A DNA stretch of 64,000 nucleotides, from NCBI GenBank assembly GCA_020060215.1, contig JAGVAP010000119.1, forward strand, positions 1-64,000. Reading direction: 5' to 3'. Under the pieces are notes generated by a model. The model worked only from the letters and a program-made list of their open reading frames with translations, had not been told where the DNA came from and did not search any database. This DNA comes from Deltaproteobacteria bacterium. GTDB taxonomy: Bacteria; Desulfobacterota; DSM-4660; Desulfatiglandales; HGW-15. A program made the translations under genes and the position numbers. Positions 8,535 through 16,070 of the stretch are shown one piece after another; the first letter of the stretch is position 1, and each line of letters opens with the position of its first letter.

Positions 8535-8777
8535 ATGTTTATCATTGACGATATATTGCTTTCCCCTGCGCGCGGCATCCTATGGGTCTTCAGTGAGTTG
8601 TATAACGCTGCCCGGTTGGAGGTGGAGAACGAGGCTGAGGCTATTACCGCAGAACTGAGTGAGCTGTACATGTTGCTCGAGACCGGGAAAATCACCGATG
8701 CTGAGTTCGACGCCAGGGAAAAAGAACTCCTCGACCGAATGGATGAAATACAAGAACACGGAAGCCATAGTGAATAA
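8535..8777 (+). CDS. gvpG: Gas vesicle protein GvpG
   Basis: GvpG is a small helical accessory protein of vesicle assembly. The 80-residue product begins MFIIDDILLSPARGILWVF and continues with the typical GvpG helical part ITAELSELYMLLETGKITDAEFDAREKELLDRMDEI. Length and order after gvpF match other clusters. Confidence 0.93.
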   Translation: MFIIDDILLSPARGILWVFSELYNAARLEVENEAEAITAELSELYMLLETGKITDAEFDAREKELLDRMDEIQEHGSHSE

Positions 8778-8787
8778 TGGAAAAACG

Positions 8788-10767
8788 ATGAGGACTGCCC
8801 CTTCATTCTTAGGCGACCATGGTTTCCGACTGCTGCTTTTCGGGGGCAAAGGCGGAGTTGGAAAAACAAGTTGCGCAACGGCCACCGCCCTGAGATGGGC
8901 CAGAAACCATCCTGACAGATCCCTCCTGCTCGTCTCAACAGACCCGGCCCACTCACTGGCCGACAGCACGGCCGGTTTTTCCCCTGCCCATAATATGGAG
9001 GTTGTCGAACTCAACGCTCAGGCATGCCTCTCGACCTTCAAGGAGAAACACAGCGAGCGATTCCGTGAGATTGTCTCACGCGGTACATTTCTTGATGAAG
9101 AAGATATCAGCCGGCTCCTGGACCTCTCCCTGCCCGGCCTTGATGAGCTTATGGCCTTCCTCGAGATCGCCAAGTGGGTGGGGGAAAAGAGGTATCACCG
9201 TGTCGTAGTGGACACCGCGCCCAGCGGCCACACACTGAGACTCCTGGCCATGCCGGTCTTGATCAAGAAATGGCTCGAGGCACTGGACGCATTATTGGCC
9301 AAACATCGTTACATGAAGCAATTATTCGGTGGCGCCTATCGGCGGGATCAACTCGACGAATTCCTGCTGGAATTGTCTGCCTCGGTCAAACAGGCGGAGG
9401 GCCTGCTGAGCGACCCGGTATACTGCCGATTTGTTCCCGTCACGTTAGCAGAGGAACTGAGCGTCCGTGAGACGGTCCTCTTACTGAGTGAGCTCAAAAG
9501 GCTGGGGATCCCTGTTGCCGACATCGTGGTGAACAAGGTCTACCCTGAGAATACTTGTGCGACATGCGTGCACAAGCGGGCCGGCCAGATAGAAGAGATC
9601 CGGCAGCTTTCCGACGAATGTTCAGGGTGCTCTCTTTGGGGGGTCCCCATGTATCCGGAGGAGATACGCGGCAGCGGCCCCCTCGACACGTTCTGGGAGG
9701 GCGTATTCTCCTTGGCGCATCTGAAATCCCTGCCCGCCATGCCTCTCACTGCGGCCGATGCAGGAGGGGGGAAATCAAATGGGCATCCCAGAGTGGAGGA
9801 TTCGGGAAATCTGCCTGCTCCTGAAAAGAGACTTCTGATTTTTGCAGGGAAAGGCGGGGTAGGCAAGACAACTCTGGCCTGCGCCACGGCTCTCAGAATG
9901 GCGCGGGACCCCGAGGGGGCCGAGGTCCTGCTGTTTTCCACGGATCCTGCCCACTCCCTGTCAGACTGCCTGAATGCACCGATCGGGCCCGCGCCCACCC
10001 GGCTTGCTCCCGGGCTTACTGCCATCGAGATAGATGCCCAGGCAGAGTTCGAAGCCCTGAAAAAGCAATATACAGAAGAGCTGGAAAGGTTTTTCGGTGC
10101 CATTTCGGCCAATCTCGATCTAACGTTTGATCGCGAGGTGATGGAGAGGGTGATGGATCTTTCGCCTCCCGGTCTCGACGAGGTTATGGCCCTGACCGCA
10201 GCGATGGGGTTTCTTGCGCAGGGTCAATATCATGTCTTCATCCTCGATTCGGCGCCGACGGGACACCTTCTCCGGCTCCTGGAGACTCCCGAGCTTATCG
10301 AGCAGTGGCTCAAAGTGGTTTTCAATTTGTTCTTGAAGTACAAAAACGTGTTCCGACTTCCCAAGATTTTGCAGCGATTGATCCAGATATCCAAAAACCT
10401 CAAACTGCTGCGAGCCACGTTGAGGGATTCCGGACAGTCCGCAATTTACGCCGTGACCCACCTGACGGAGATGGCTTATCAGGAGACAAACGATCTGGTC
10501 ACCGCCTGCGAACGGATGGGGGTGAGTGTAGAGATGCTGTTTCTCAATCAGGCGACACCGGCCGCTGAATGCCCTCTGTGCTCGGCCCTTCGCCGGGGAG
10601 AGGCGCGAGTCAAGGAGGAGCTTCAGCGAAGATATTCCGTGACGCCTCAGACCCTGATTTATCACCTGGATGAGCCCCGCGGGCTTCAAAGACTTGGCGA
10701 GTTGGGAGAGGTCCTTTACAACCGGGGAGGGAAAGAGGGGGCAAGGGAGAGGAACCTTGTTGCCTAA
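8788..10767 (+). CDS. Tandem ArsA/Get3-type ATPase in gas-vesicle cluster
   Basis: 659 residues made of two homologous ArsA/GET3 NTPase halves. P-loops GGKGGVGKTS (about residue 18) and AGKGGVGKTT (about 353) have the deviant Walker A with the extra Lys; each half has DPAHSL and DTAPSGHTLR or DSAPTGHLLR switch-like motifs and a CxxC pair (CATC, CPLC). ArsA energises arsenite pumps; Get3 targets tail-anchored proteins. No arsB or arsenic gene is nearby, and the gene is embedded between gvpG and gvpK, so a chaperone-like role for hydrophobic Gvp subunits is inferred. ATG 8788 is chosen because the domain begins there. Confidence 0.88.
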   Translation: MRTAPSFLGDHGFRLLLFGGKGGVGKTSCATATALRWARNHPDRSLLLVSTDPAHSLADSTAGFSPAHNMEVVELNAQACLSTFKEKHSERFREIVSRGTFLDEEDISRLLDLSLPGLDELMAFLEIAKWVGEKRYHRVVVDTAPSGHTLRLLAMPVLIKKWLEALDALLAKHRYMKQLFGGAYRRDQLDEFLLELSASVKQAEGLLSDPVYCRFVPVTLAEELSVRETVLLLSELKRLGIPVADIVVNKVYPENTCATCVHKRAGQIEEIRQLSDECSGCSLWGVPMYPEEIRGSGPLDTFWEGVFSLAHLKSLPAMPLTAADAGGGKSNGHPRVEDSGNLPAPEKRLLIFAGKGGVGKTTLACATALRMARDPEGAEVLLFSTDPAHSLSDCLNAPIGPAPTRLAPGLTAIEIDAQAEFEALKKQYTEELERFFGAISANLDLTFDREVMERVMDLSPPGLDEVMALTAAMGFLAQGQYHVFILDSAPTGHLLRLLETPELIEQWLKVVFNLFLKYKNVFRLPKILQRLIQISKNLKLLRATLRDSGQSAIYAVTHLTEMAYQETNDLVTACERMGVSVEMLFLNQATPAAECPLCSALRRGEARVKEELQRRYSVTPQTLIYHLDEPRGLQRLGELGEVLYNRGGKEGARERNLVA

Positions 10768-10793
10768 GCCAGTGTTCTCAGAGGAGGTGACTT

Positions 10794-11063
10794 TTGAAAG
10801 ATTCTTTTCTCGATGAAACAAAGCACCTTTCCCTCTGCGAGGCCATCGATCGCGTTCTTAACAAGGGCGCCGTGGTTTTCGGAGAGGTGATGATTTCAGT
10901 CGCCAACGTGGACCTTGTCTATATTGCGCTTCAGGTTGTGGTGAGTTCCATAGAAACGCTCCATGAGTCTATGCCTGCAAATCGCTGTAGTTCCCCGGCC
11001 GTGAGCTTGGGGCTTAGAGGAGATACCAAGGAAAGGATCAGGGCAGGAGGTCATGAACAATGA
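10794..11063 (+). CDS. GvpA-family minor gas vesicle protein (GvpJ/M-like)
   Basis: 89 residues with the GvpA-type core LCEAIDRVLNKGAVVFGEVMISVANVDLVYIALQVVVSSIETL, then a basic, unrelated tail. Minor GvpA homologues (J, M, S) are thought to act in nucleation or at the cone tips. TTG at 10794 is the start, backed by AGGAGGTGA at ideal spacing. It overlaps gvpK by ATGA. Exact subtype uncertain. Confidence 0.85.
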   Translation: MKDSFLDETKHLSLCEAIDRVLNKGAVVFGEVMISVANVDLVYIALQVVVSSIETLHESMPANRCSSPAVSLGLRGDTKERIRAGGHEQ

Positions 11064-11437
11064 GCTTCAAAGAAGAGCCCGGGGTTGAGTCAAAAGCCTT
11101 AGGTGACTTTTCCAGAGTGATGATGCAGAGCAGCGCGTCGTTGCCTCGCTCATCCCATGATCTGAAGGGACAATGCGCCCGATTGAGTCTCGACCGGGAT
11201 AAGGCGAAGAACGGACTGGGCCAACTGGTCCTTACACTGGTGAAACTCCTTCATGAACTTGTGGAACGTCAGGCGATCAGGCGAATCGAAGCAGGCTCTC
11301 TCAGCGATGATGAGATCGAAAGGGTGGGTGTGACCTTGATGAGACAGGCGGAGGAGATTGAGAGGATGAGAAAAGAGTTCGGCCTCGATGAGGAGGACCT
11401 CAATATCGATCTTGGACCTCTTGGGAGACTTCTGTAG
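11060..11437 (+). CDS. gvpK: Gas vesicle protein GvpK
   Basis: GvpK is an essential accessory protein of assembly. The conserved part runs from about residue 38 (CARLSLDRDKAKNGLGQLVLTLVKLLHELVERQAIRRIEAG) to DLNIDLGPLGRLL at the C-terminus, which is the family hallmark. 125 residues. Coupled to the upstream GvpA-family gene by a four-base overlap. Confidence 0.95.
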   Translation: MSFKEEPGVESKALGDFSRVMMQSSASLPRSSHDLKGQCARLSLDRDKAKNGLGQLVLTLVKLLHELVERQAIRRIEAGSLSDDEIERVGVTLMRQAEEIERMRKEFGLDEEDLNIDLGPLGRLL

Positions 11438-11552
11438 GAATGGCTGCATTAATCCATTCCTGTTCAATAGTACCCTAACTCCTCCAAGACTCCCTCGCCC
11501 TCCAGTCTCCGCATATTGCATGAGATATTTTACTTGAAAAGGAGGACCTGAA

Positions 11553-11888
11553 GTGCCTATTCAACGCGCCGCGCAGCACTCTACAGAGAGCACAAATCTT
11601 GCTGATTTGCTCGAACGTATTCTGGACAAGGGCATCGTGATAGCGGGGGATATCAAGATCAGCCTCGTTGACGTGGAGCTATTGACCATTCAGCTTCGCC
11701 TGGTGATCTGCTCCGTGGATAAGGCCAAGGAGATGGGCATGGACTGGTGGGTGAATAACCCCTGCTTCAGCCGGGGGGCAAAAAATGATCAAGTTGTTGA
11801 TTCCCTTGCCAGGATTGAGCAAAGGTTGGAAAAGCTGGAGATGCCTGCCACGAAAGAGTCTGGGAGTTATCCAGCACCCGAGGTCTGA
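11553..11888 (+). CDS. gvpJ: GvpA-family gas vesicle protein GvpJ
   Basis: 111 residues. GvpA-like core [20 protein letters not shown] followed by ISLVDVELLTIQLRLVICSVDKAKEMGMDWW, the IQLRLV and MGMDWW segments being typical of GvpJ. A C-terminal helix (DSLARIEQRLEKLE) may self-associate. GTG start at 11553 with GGAGG seven bases upstream. Last gas-vesicle gene before the stressosome module. Confidence 0.9.
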   Translation: MPIQRAAQHSTESTNLADLLERILDKGIVIAGDIKISLVDVELLTIQLRLVICSVDKAKEMGMDWWVNNPCFSRGAKNDQVVDSLARIEQRLEKLEMPATKESGSYPAPEV

Positions 11889-11953
11889 ACCGCAACAGCG
11901 AGTGCATTTCCCCTCCCGCCGGGGCGGGATTGCGGGGGAATGCGAGCGAATAG
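11886..11953. repeat. REP-like palindromic repeat, copy 1
   Basis: Begins TGAACCGCAACAGCGAGTGC, contains a CCCGCC/GGCGGG hairpin and closes with GGGGGAATGCGAGCGA, roughly complementary to the left arm. Related sequence occurs at 19699-19772 and, inverted, at 26710-26762. It fills the gap between gvpJ and rsbR. Confidence 0.6.
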
Positions 11954-11976
11954 TAATCAAGAAAGGAGGATGAAAG

Positions 11977-12837
11977 ATGGCTAAGAAAGAGGGTTTAGGT
12001 ATTTCAGAAGTATTTGCAAAAAAGGAAAGGGAAATATTGGATGGATGGACAAAGGCGCAGGCAGATGTCACCGCGCTCAAAAAAGGGTTGATCACGGAAA
12101 AACAACTGAGGGAGGAGTCGGCCCGGTTCATGGGAATCCTGTCCAGGGCTGTGGCAGGCGGAAATTTAGATATAACCGCGCCTGAGTATGATGAGGTCAA
12201 CAGGTTTCTGGGCAGCCTCTCTGGAACCAGGGCTTCCCTCGGTTTCTCTCCGTCAGAGACGGCAGGCTACGTATTCTCACTCAAAGACATTGTTTTCAGG
12301 TGTTTTCAGGAAGAGTTCAGCGACCGGCCGGAAGCGCTGCTGAAGGCGGCCATTGATTTCTCCGTGCTCGTTGACAAATTAGGCCTCATTACCTTTGAGA
12401 CCTATGTAAAGGGAAGAGAGGAGGTCATCAGGGAACAGCAGAGGTCCCTTCTGGAGGTTTCGACGCCGGTGATTCAGGTCTGGGATGAGATTCTGATTCT
12501 TCCGCTTATCGGAACCATTGACAGCGCCAGGGCCAAGCAGATAATGGAAAATCTCCTCGAAAGCATTGTAGCCACCAAATCCTCTATTGTAATCATGGAC
12601 ATCACAGGCGTGCCTGCTGTGGACACCGAGGTGGCCAACAGGCTGCTCCGGAGCATGCAGGCAGCAAAACTCATGGGCGCAGAATGCGTCCTGACCGGCA
12701 TCAGCCCGCAGATTTCCCAGACCCTTGTGCACCTCGGGGTTGACCTGAGCGGCGTTACCACCCGTGCAAGTCTAAGAGACGGATTGGAGCTGGCCTTTAG
12801 GAAGTTGAAGGTCAAAGTGACGAAGATGGAGGTATAG
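11977..12837 (+). CDS. rsbR: Stressosome scaffold protein RsbR (RsbRD-type N-domain + STAS)
   Basis: RsbR and RsbS build the stressosome, which holds the RsbT kinase until stress. Residues about 1-150 are an all-helical N-terminal domain of the RsbRD kind (KEREILDGWTKAQADVTALK), the presumed sensor; residues about 160-280 are a STAS domain. DITGVPAVDTEVANRLL contains a Thr near residue 210 at the position phosphorylated by RsbT in Bacillus RsbR. Strong site AAAGGAGG before the ATG. First gene of a tightly packed operon. The globin or other sensor types of RsbR are not present. Confidence 0.9.
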   Translation: MAKKEGLGISEVFAKKEREILDGWTKAQADVTALKKGLITEKQLREESARFMGILSRAVAGGNLDITAPEYDEVNRFLGSLSGTRASLGFSPSETAGYVFSLKDIVFRCFQEEFSDRPEALLKAAIDFSVLVDKLGLITFETYVKGREEVIREQQRSLLEVSTPVIQVWDEILILPLIGTIDSARAKQIMENLLESIVATKSSIVIMDITGVPAVDTEVANRLLRSMQAAKLMGAECVLTGISPQISQTLVHLGVDLSGVTTRASLRDGLELAFRKLKVKVTKMEV

Positions 12838-13212
12838 ATGGATAAAGTGCCGATATTGAAGATGGGCGATACCCTTATCCTCACCATTCAGGTGGAGCTT
12901 CATGATAAGACGGCCATCAGGCTTCAGGAGGATATCCTGGAGAAGATATTTGAGACAAAGCCGCGGGGTCTGGTGATAGATGTGAGCGCTGTAGGCGTGG
13001 TGGACAGCTTTCTCGGAAGAATGCTCTCTGATACCGCCACCATGGCAAAGACCATGGGCGTGGAGACTGTGCTGGTGGGGATTCAGCCTGAGATAGCCAT
13101 CACCTTGCAGGAGATGGGGCTGGAACTGAAGGGGGTGCATTCAGCCCTTAATCTGGAGAAGGGGATGGCCCTGCTGCAGGGTATGGGAGGGGCGGGCGAT
13201 GGAGAAGATTAA
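12838..13212 (+). CDS. rsbS: Stressosome protein RsbS (STAS domain)
   Basis: Single STAS domain of 124 residues, abutting rsbR with no gap. The sequence VPILKMGDTLILTIQVELHD followed by IDVSAVGVVDSFLGRML is typical of RsbS; Ser57 in VVDSF is the likely RsbT phosphorylation site, matching Ser59 of Bacillus RsbS. Overlaps the next gene by 14 bases. Confidence 0.93.
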   Translation: MDKVPILKMGDTLILTIQVELHDKTAIRLQEDILEKIFETKPRGLVIDVSAVGVVDSFLGRMLSDTATMAKTMGVETVLVGIQPEIAITLQEMGLELKGVHSALNLEKGMALLQGMGGAGDGED

Positions 13213-13600
13213 AGAGATCGGCATAAAGGGCAGCGAGGATGTTGTCCTTGCCCGTCAAATCGCCAGAGAGATGGCGAAAGAGCTTGGCTTTGGCCTGGCA
13301 GACCAGACCCGCATCACCACTGCTGTCTCAGAACTCAGCCGGAATATTTACCTGTATGCAGGAACGGGCAGGGTGATTATCAGGGCTTTATCCGAAAGCG
13401 CCAAAAAGGGAATCGAGGTTGTGGCTGAGGACAAGGGGCCCGGCATCCCTGATATCGAAATGGCCATGCAGGACGGCTACACCACGAGCAGGGGGCTGGG
13501 TCAGGGCCTGCCGGGTACAAAACGGCTGATGGACGAGTTCGGGATAAAGAGCGAGAAGGGAAAAGGCACTGCCGTGACGATCAGGAAATGGCTGAGATAG
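13199..13600 (+). CDS. rsbT: RsbT-type serine/threonine kinase (copy 1)
   Basis: GHKL-fold protein kinase of 133 residues. N-box TAVSELSRNIYLYAG, G1-like box EDKGPGIPDIEMAMQDGYTT, and GLGQGLPGTKRLMDEF are the RsbT signatures. In stressosomes RsbT phosphorylates RsbR and RsbS, is released, and activates an RsbU-N domain. ATG 13199 lies inside rsbS, indicating coupled translation. Confidence 0.93.
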   Translation: MEKIKEIGIKGSEDVVLARQIAREMAKELGFGLADQTRITTAVSELSRNIYLYAGTGRVIIRALSESAKKGIEVVAEDKGPGIPDIEMAMQDGYTTSRGLGQGLPGTKRLMDEFGIKSEKGKGTAVTIRKWLR

Positions 13601-14004
13601 AGAGGAATGAGGACCGGAAGGTCATATCTATCGAAGAGGAACACCATGTGGGTATGGCCAGACGGATGGCGATGGAGTGCGCCCGGGATATGGGCTTCGG
13701 AGCGATAGCGACAGCCCTGATTGCCACCTCGGTCTCGGAACTTGCCAGGAATATCCTTGTTCATGCAGGGAAAGGCACGGTTACTCTCAGGGCAGTCTCT
13801 CAGGGGGAAAGAAGGGGGCTGGAGATTGTCTTTGCTGACCAGGGGCCGGGCATAGAGGATGTTGAACGGGTCTTGAGGGGCGGATACTCCACCAAAGGTT
13901 CATTAGGCATAGGGCTGTCAGGGGCAAAGAGGATGATGGACGAGATGGAGATAGAATCCGCGCACGGGAAAGGGACGACGATATCGGTAAGAAAATGGCT
14001 GTGA
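13588..14004 (+). CDS. RsbT-type kinase (copy 2)
   Basis: Second GHKL kinase, 138 residues, clearly paralogous to copy 1: SVSELARNILVHAGKG, DQGPGIEDVERVLRGGYSTKG and LGIGLSGAKRMMDEMEIES. Overlaps copy 1 by 13 bases. Two RsbT-like kinases following one RsbR-RsbS pair is unusual; it may serve a different RsbU-N target or act as an antagonist. It could also be RsbW-like, but the DQGPGI and ARNI motifs favour RsbT. Confidence 0.88.
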   Translation: MAEIERNEDRKVISIEEEHHVGMARRMAMECARDMGFGAIATALIATSVSELARNILVHAGKGTVTLRAVSQGERRGLEIVFADQGPGIEDVERVLRGGYSTKGSLGIGLSGAKRMMDEMEIESAHGKGTTISVRKWL

Positions 14005-14011
14005 GGTCTTT

Positions 14012-14599
14012 ATGCAGTTTGGCGTGGTGAACCGGGCGTTAAGAGGGGAAACCTCCTGCGGTGACGCGTACTTTATCAGGGAATTCGAGAACAAGGTCCT
14101 CGTTGCCGTGATGGACGGTCTCGGCCATGGCGATGATGCTGCTGCTGCTTCCAACACAGCCGTAGAGTACATAAAAAACAATTATCAGAAAGGTCTCACG
14201 GAAATCATTAAGGGATGCCATGAGGAGCTGAAAAAGACCAGGGGCGCAGCAATAGGGATAGCGCTGATTGACCCGGACCGTTCGGTATTAAGATATGCCG
14301 GGGTCGGAAACATCGAAGTGAGGGTGAAGAGCCGGACAGTGATCAGGCCGGTCTCCATAAACGGCATTTTGGGCTACAATCTTCGCAAGGTAAGGGAAGA
14401 GGACTTCCCTTACAGCCCGGGAGACCTCATCATCCTTCACTCGGACGGCATATCCACAAAGTTTGACTTGAATCTTTATCCGCCGGAATTCCTTGGGCAG
14501 CATCCCCAGACAATAGCCGAGAGGATCGCTGCTGAATTCGGCAGGGAAAGAGATGACCTCACCATTGTGGTGGCCCGGCAGGATAAAATGGGAGGCTAA
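14012..14599 (+). CDS. rsbX: RsbX-like PP2C/SpoIIE phosphatase
   Basis: A compact PPM/SpoIIE-type phosphatase of 195 residues with no sensory domain. Metal-binding motifs: SCGDAYFI, MDGLGHGDDA, LHSDGIST and ERDDLTIVV. Size and lack of an N-terminal RsbT-binding domain match RsbX, which dephosphorylates RsbR and RsbS to reset the stressosome. Seven bases after the second rsbT. Confidence 0.9.
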   Translation: MQFGVVNRALRGETSCGDAYFIREFENKVLVAVMDGLGHGDDAAAASNTAVEYIKNNYQKGLTEIIKGCHEELKKTRGAAIGIALIDPDRSVLRYAGVGNIEVRVKSRTVIRPVSINGILGYNLRKVREEDFPYSPGDLIILHSDGISTKFDLNLYPPEFLGQHPQTIAERIAAEFGRERDDLTIVVARQDKMGG

Positions 14600-14605
14600 T
14601 CAAGG

Positions 14606-14908
14606 ATGGGAAAGAATAATCTTTGCTGCGAGTACAAGGAGTTGTTACGGAATTATCTGGAATCGCCTGAGGAGATAGACCTCTATAATGTATCCCTTTT
14701 AGGCAAGGAATTTATCCAGAAGGGGATCGGGCCTGAGGATATCATAGAGACGCATTACAAGAGCATTGAGAAGGTTCTTGAAGATGTCTCTCTATCTGAT
14801 GAAAAAGGCGTTGTCCTCAAGTCCTTCAGGGTGCTTTTAGAGATTATGATGTCCTACGGCATGGCATACAAGCATTATCAGGATACGGGGACCCATGAAA
14901 GCGGCTGA
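14606..14908 (+). CDS. Stand-alone RsbU N-terminal (RsbT-binding) domain protein
   Basis: 100 residues consisting only of the domain that in Bacillus RsbU binds RsbT: YKELLRNYLESPEEIDLYN, GIGPEDIIETHYKSI and FRVLLEIMMSYGMAYKHYQ align well with RsbU residues 10-85. No phosphatase domain follows. It could be a decoy that titrates RsbT, an adaptor, or a truncated form. Overlaps the GGDEF gene by 14 bases. Confidence 0.82.
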   Translation: MGKNNLCCEYKELLRNYLESPEEIDLYNVSLLGKEFIQKGIGPEDIIETHYKSIEKVLEDVSLSDEKGVVLKSFRVLLEIMMSYGMAYKHYQDTGTHESG

Positions 14909-16070
14909 GAGTGAAAAGATGGTCCGTCATCAAAGACGCGAGGAATATTCGGTCGCATTAGCCCAATACCTGAAAGAGGGCAAGGAGAACGGCCTCTACA
15001 GACTCTATGAGTTGAGTAAGGCGCTAATGAACGAAGGAACAAGCCCTGGTGATCTCTTTGCCATGCATATTGCGTCGCTGGAAAGGATATCAACAGAGAA
15101 CGCTTTACCCCCACAATCAGCAGTCCTCCAGATGTTAAGGGCATTCCTTGAGGTCATATCCCCCTATGAGGTTGCCTTCGGGCATTACGTCGAATTGAAG
15201 GGATTAACCATTTTGCAGGAAGTGAGCATAAAACTCAATGCCTTTGTTGATATGGACTCCCTGTGCCGGTTCATTGTGGATAAGTCCGCCGAGATATTCA
15301 ACATGGAAGACGGATGTTTATACCTGAAAGAAAGGACAGCCGGCGGGATGACCTTCAGGACCGCCAAGGGAAAAGGTTTGAGGGAGGCTGCAATGGGACG
15401 CTTCCCTATCGTTATTCCCTTAAAAACAGAAAAGGAGGAGATCGGGGAAATCAGGCTTGCACGCGGGGATGGGAAGTCCGACCTGGATGAGATGGAAAAG
15501 CAGATGGCCTCTATTTTAGCCAACCAGTTTGCGCTGGCGCTTGAAAAGTTGCGGCTCTATGAGAGCCTCAGGGAGCAGTCCATAACGGACGGGTTGACAG
15601 GGGTTTTTAATGTGCGGCATTTCCATGAGATCCTGAGTAAAGAGATTCAGCGTGCCAGGAGATATCAACGGGCCCTGTCGCTTGTGATGATGGACATAGA
15701 CAACCTCAAAAGAATAAACGACGCTTACGGGCATCTTGCTGGAGATGCAGTCATCAAGGATATGGCAAAGATTCTTAAAGAGACTTCACGGCGGACGGAT
15801 GTTGTGGCCAGGTATGGGGGAGATGAATTTGTTATTCTCATGCCTGAAACCGATAAGAAGCAGGCATTTGAATCAGCCGTTCGCATCCTTGATAAGGTCA
15901 GAGAACACAGGTTTGAGGTGGAGGGAGACTGTTCAGGGGCAACGCTGAGCGCAGGGGTTGCTGGTTATGCCGGGGGAGGTATGACCGAGTCGGACCTGTT
16001 TAAAATGGCTGATGAGGCATTGTATCAGGCCAAGGCAGAGGGGCGGGAAAGGGTCTGTGTATATGAATGA
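14895..16070 (+). CDS. RsbU-N + GAF + GGDEF diguanylate cyclase
   Basis: 391 residues. An RsbU-type N-terminal domain (YSVALAQYLKEGKENGLYRLYELSK, LEVISPYEVAFGHYVEL) occupies about residues 15-95, a GAF domain about 105-220, and a diguanylate cyclase about 225-391 with the intact active site RYGGDEFVIL near residue 310. RsbT binding to the N-domain would be expected to switch c-di-GMP synthesis. No clear RxxD inhibitory site was identified. Part of the rsb operon, overlapping neighbours on both sides. Confidence 0.9.
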   Translation: MKAAESEKMVRHQRREEYSVALAQYLKEGKENGLYRLYELSKALMNEGTSPGDLFAMHIASLERISTENALPPQSAVLQMLRAFLEVISPYEVAFGHYVELKGLTILQEVSIKLNAFVDMDSLCRFIVDKSAEIFNMEDGCLYLKERTAGGMTFRTAKGKGLREAAMGRFPIVIPLKTEKEEIGEIRLARGDGKSDLDEMEKQMASILANQFALALEKLRLYESLREQSITDGLTGVFNVRHFHEILSKEIQRARRYQRALSLVMMDIDNLKRINDAYGHLAGDAVIKDMAKILKETSRRTDVVARYGGDEFVILMPETDKKQAFESAVRILDKVREHRFEVEGDCSGATLSAGVAGYAGGGMTESDLFKMADEALYQAKAEGRERVCVYE

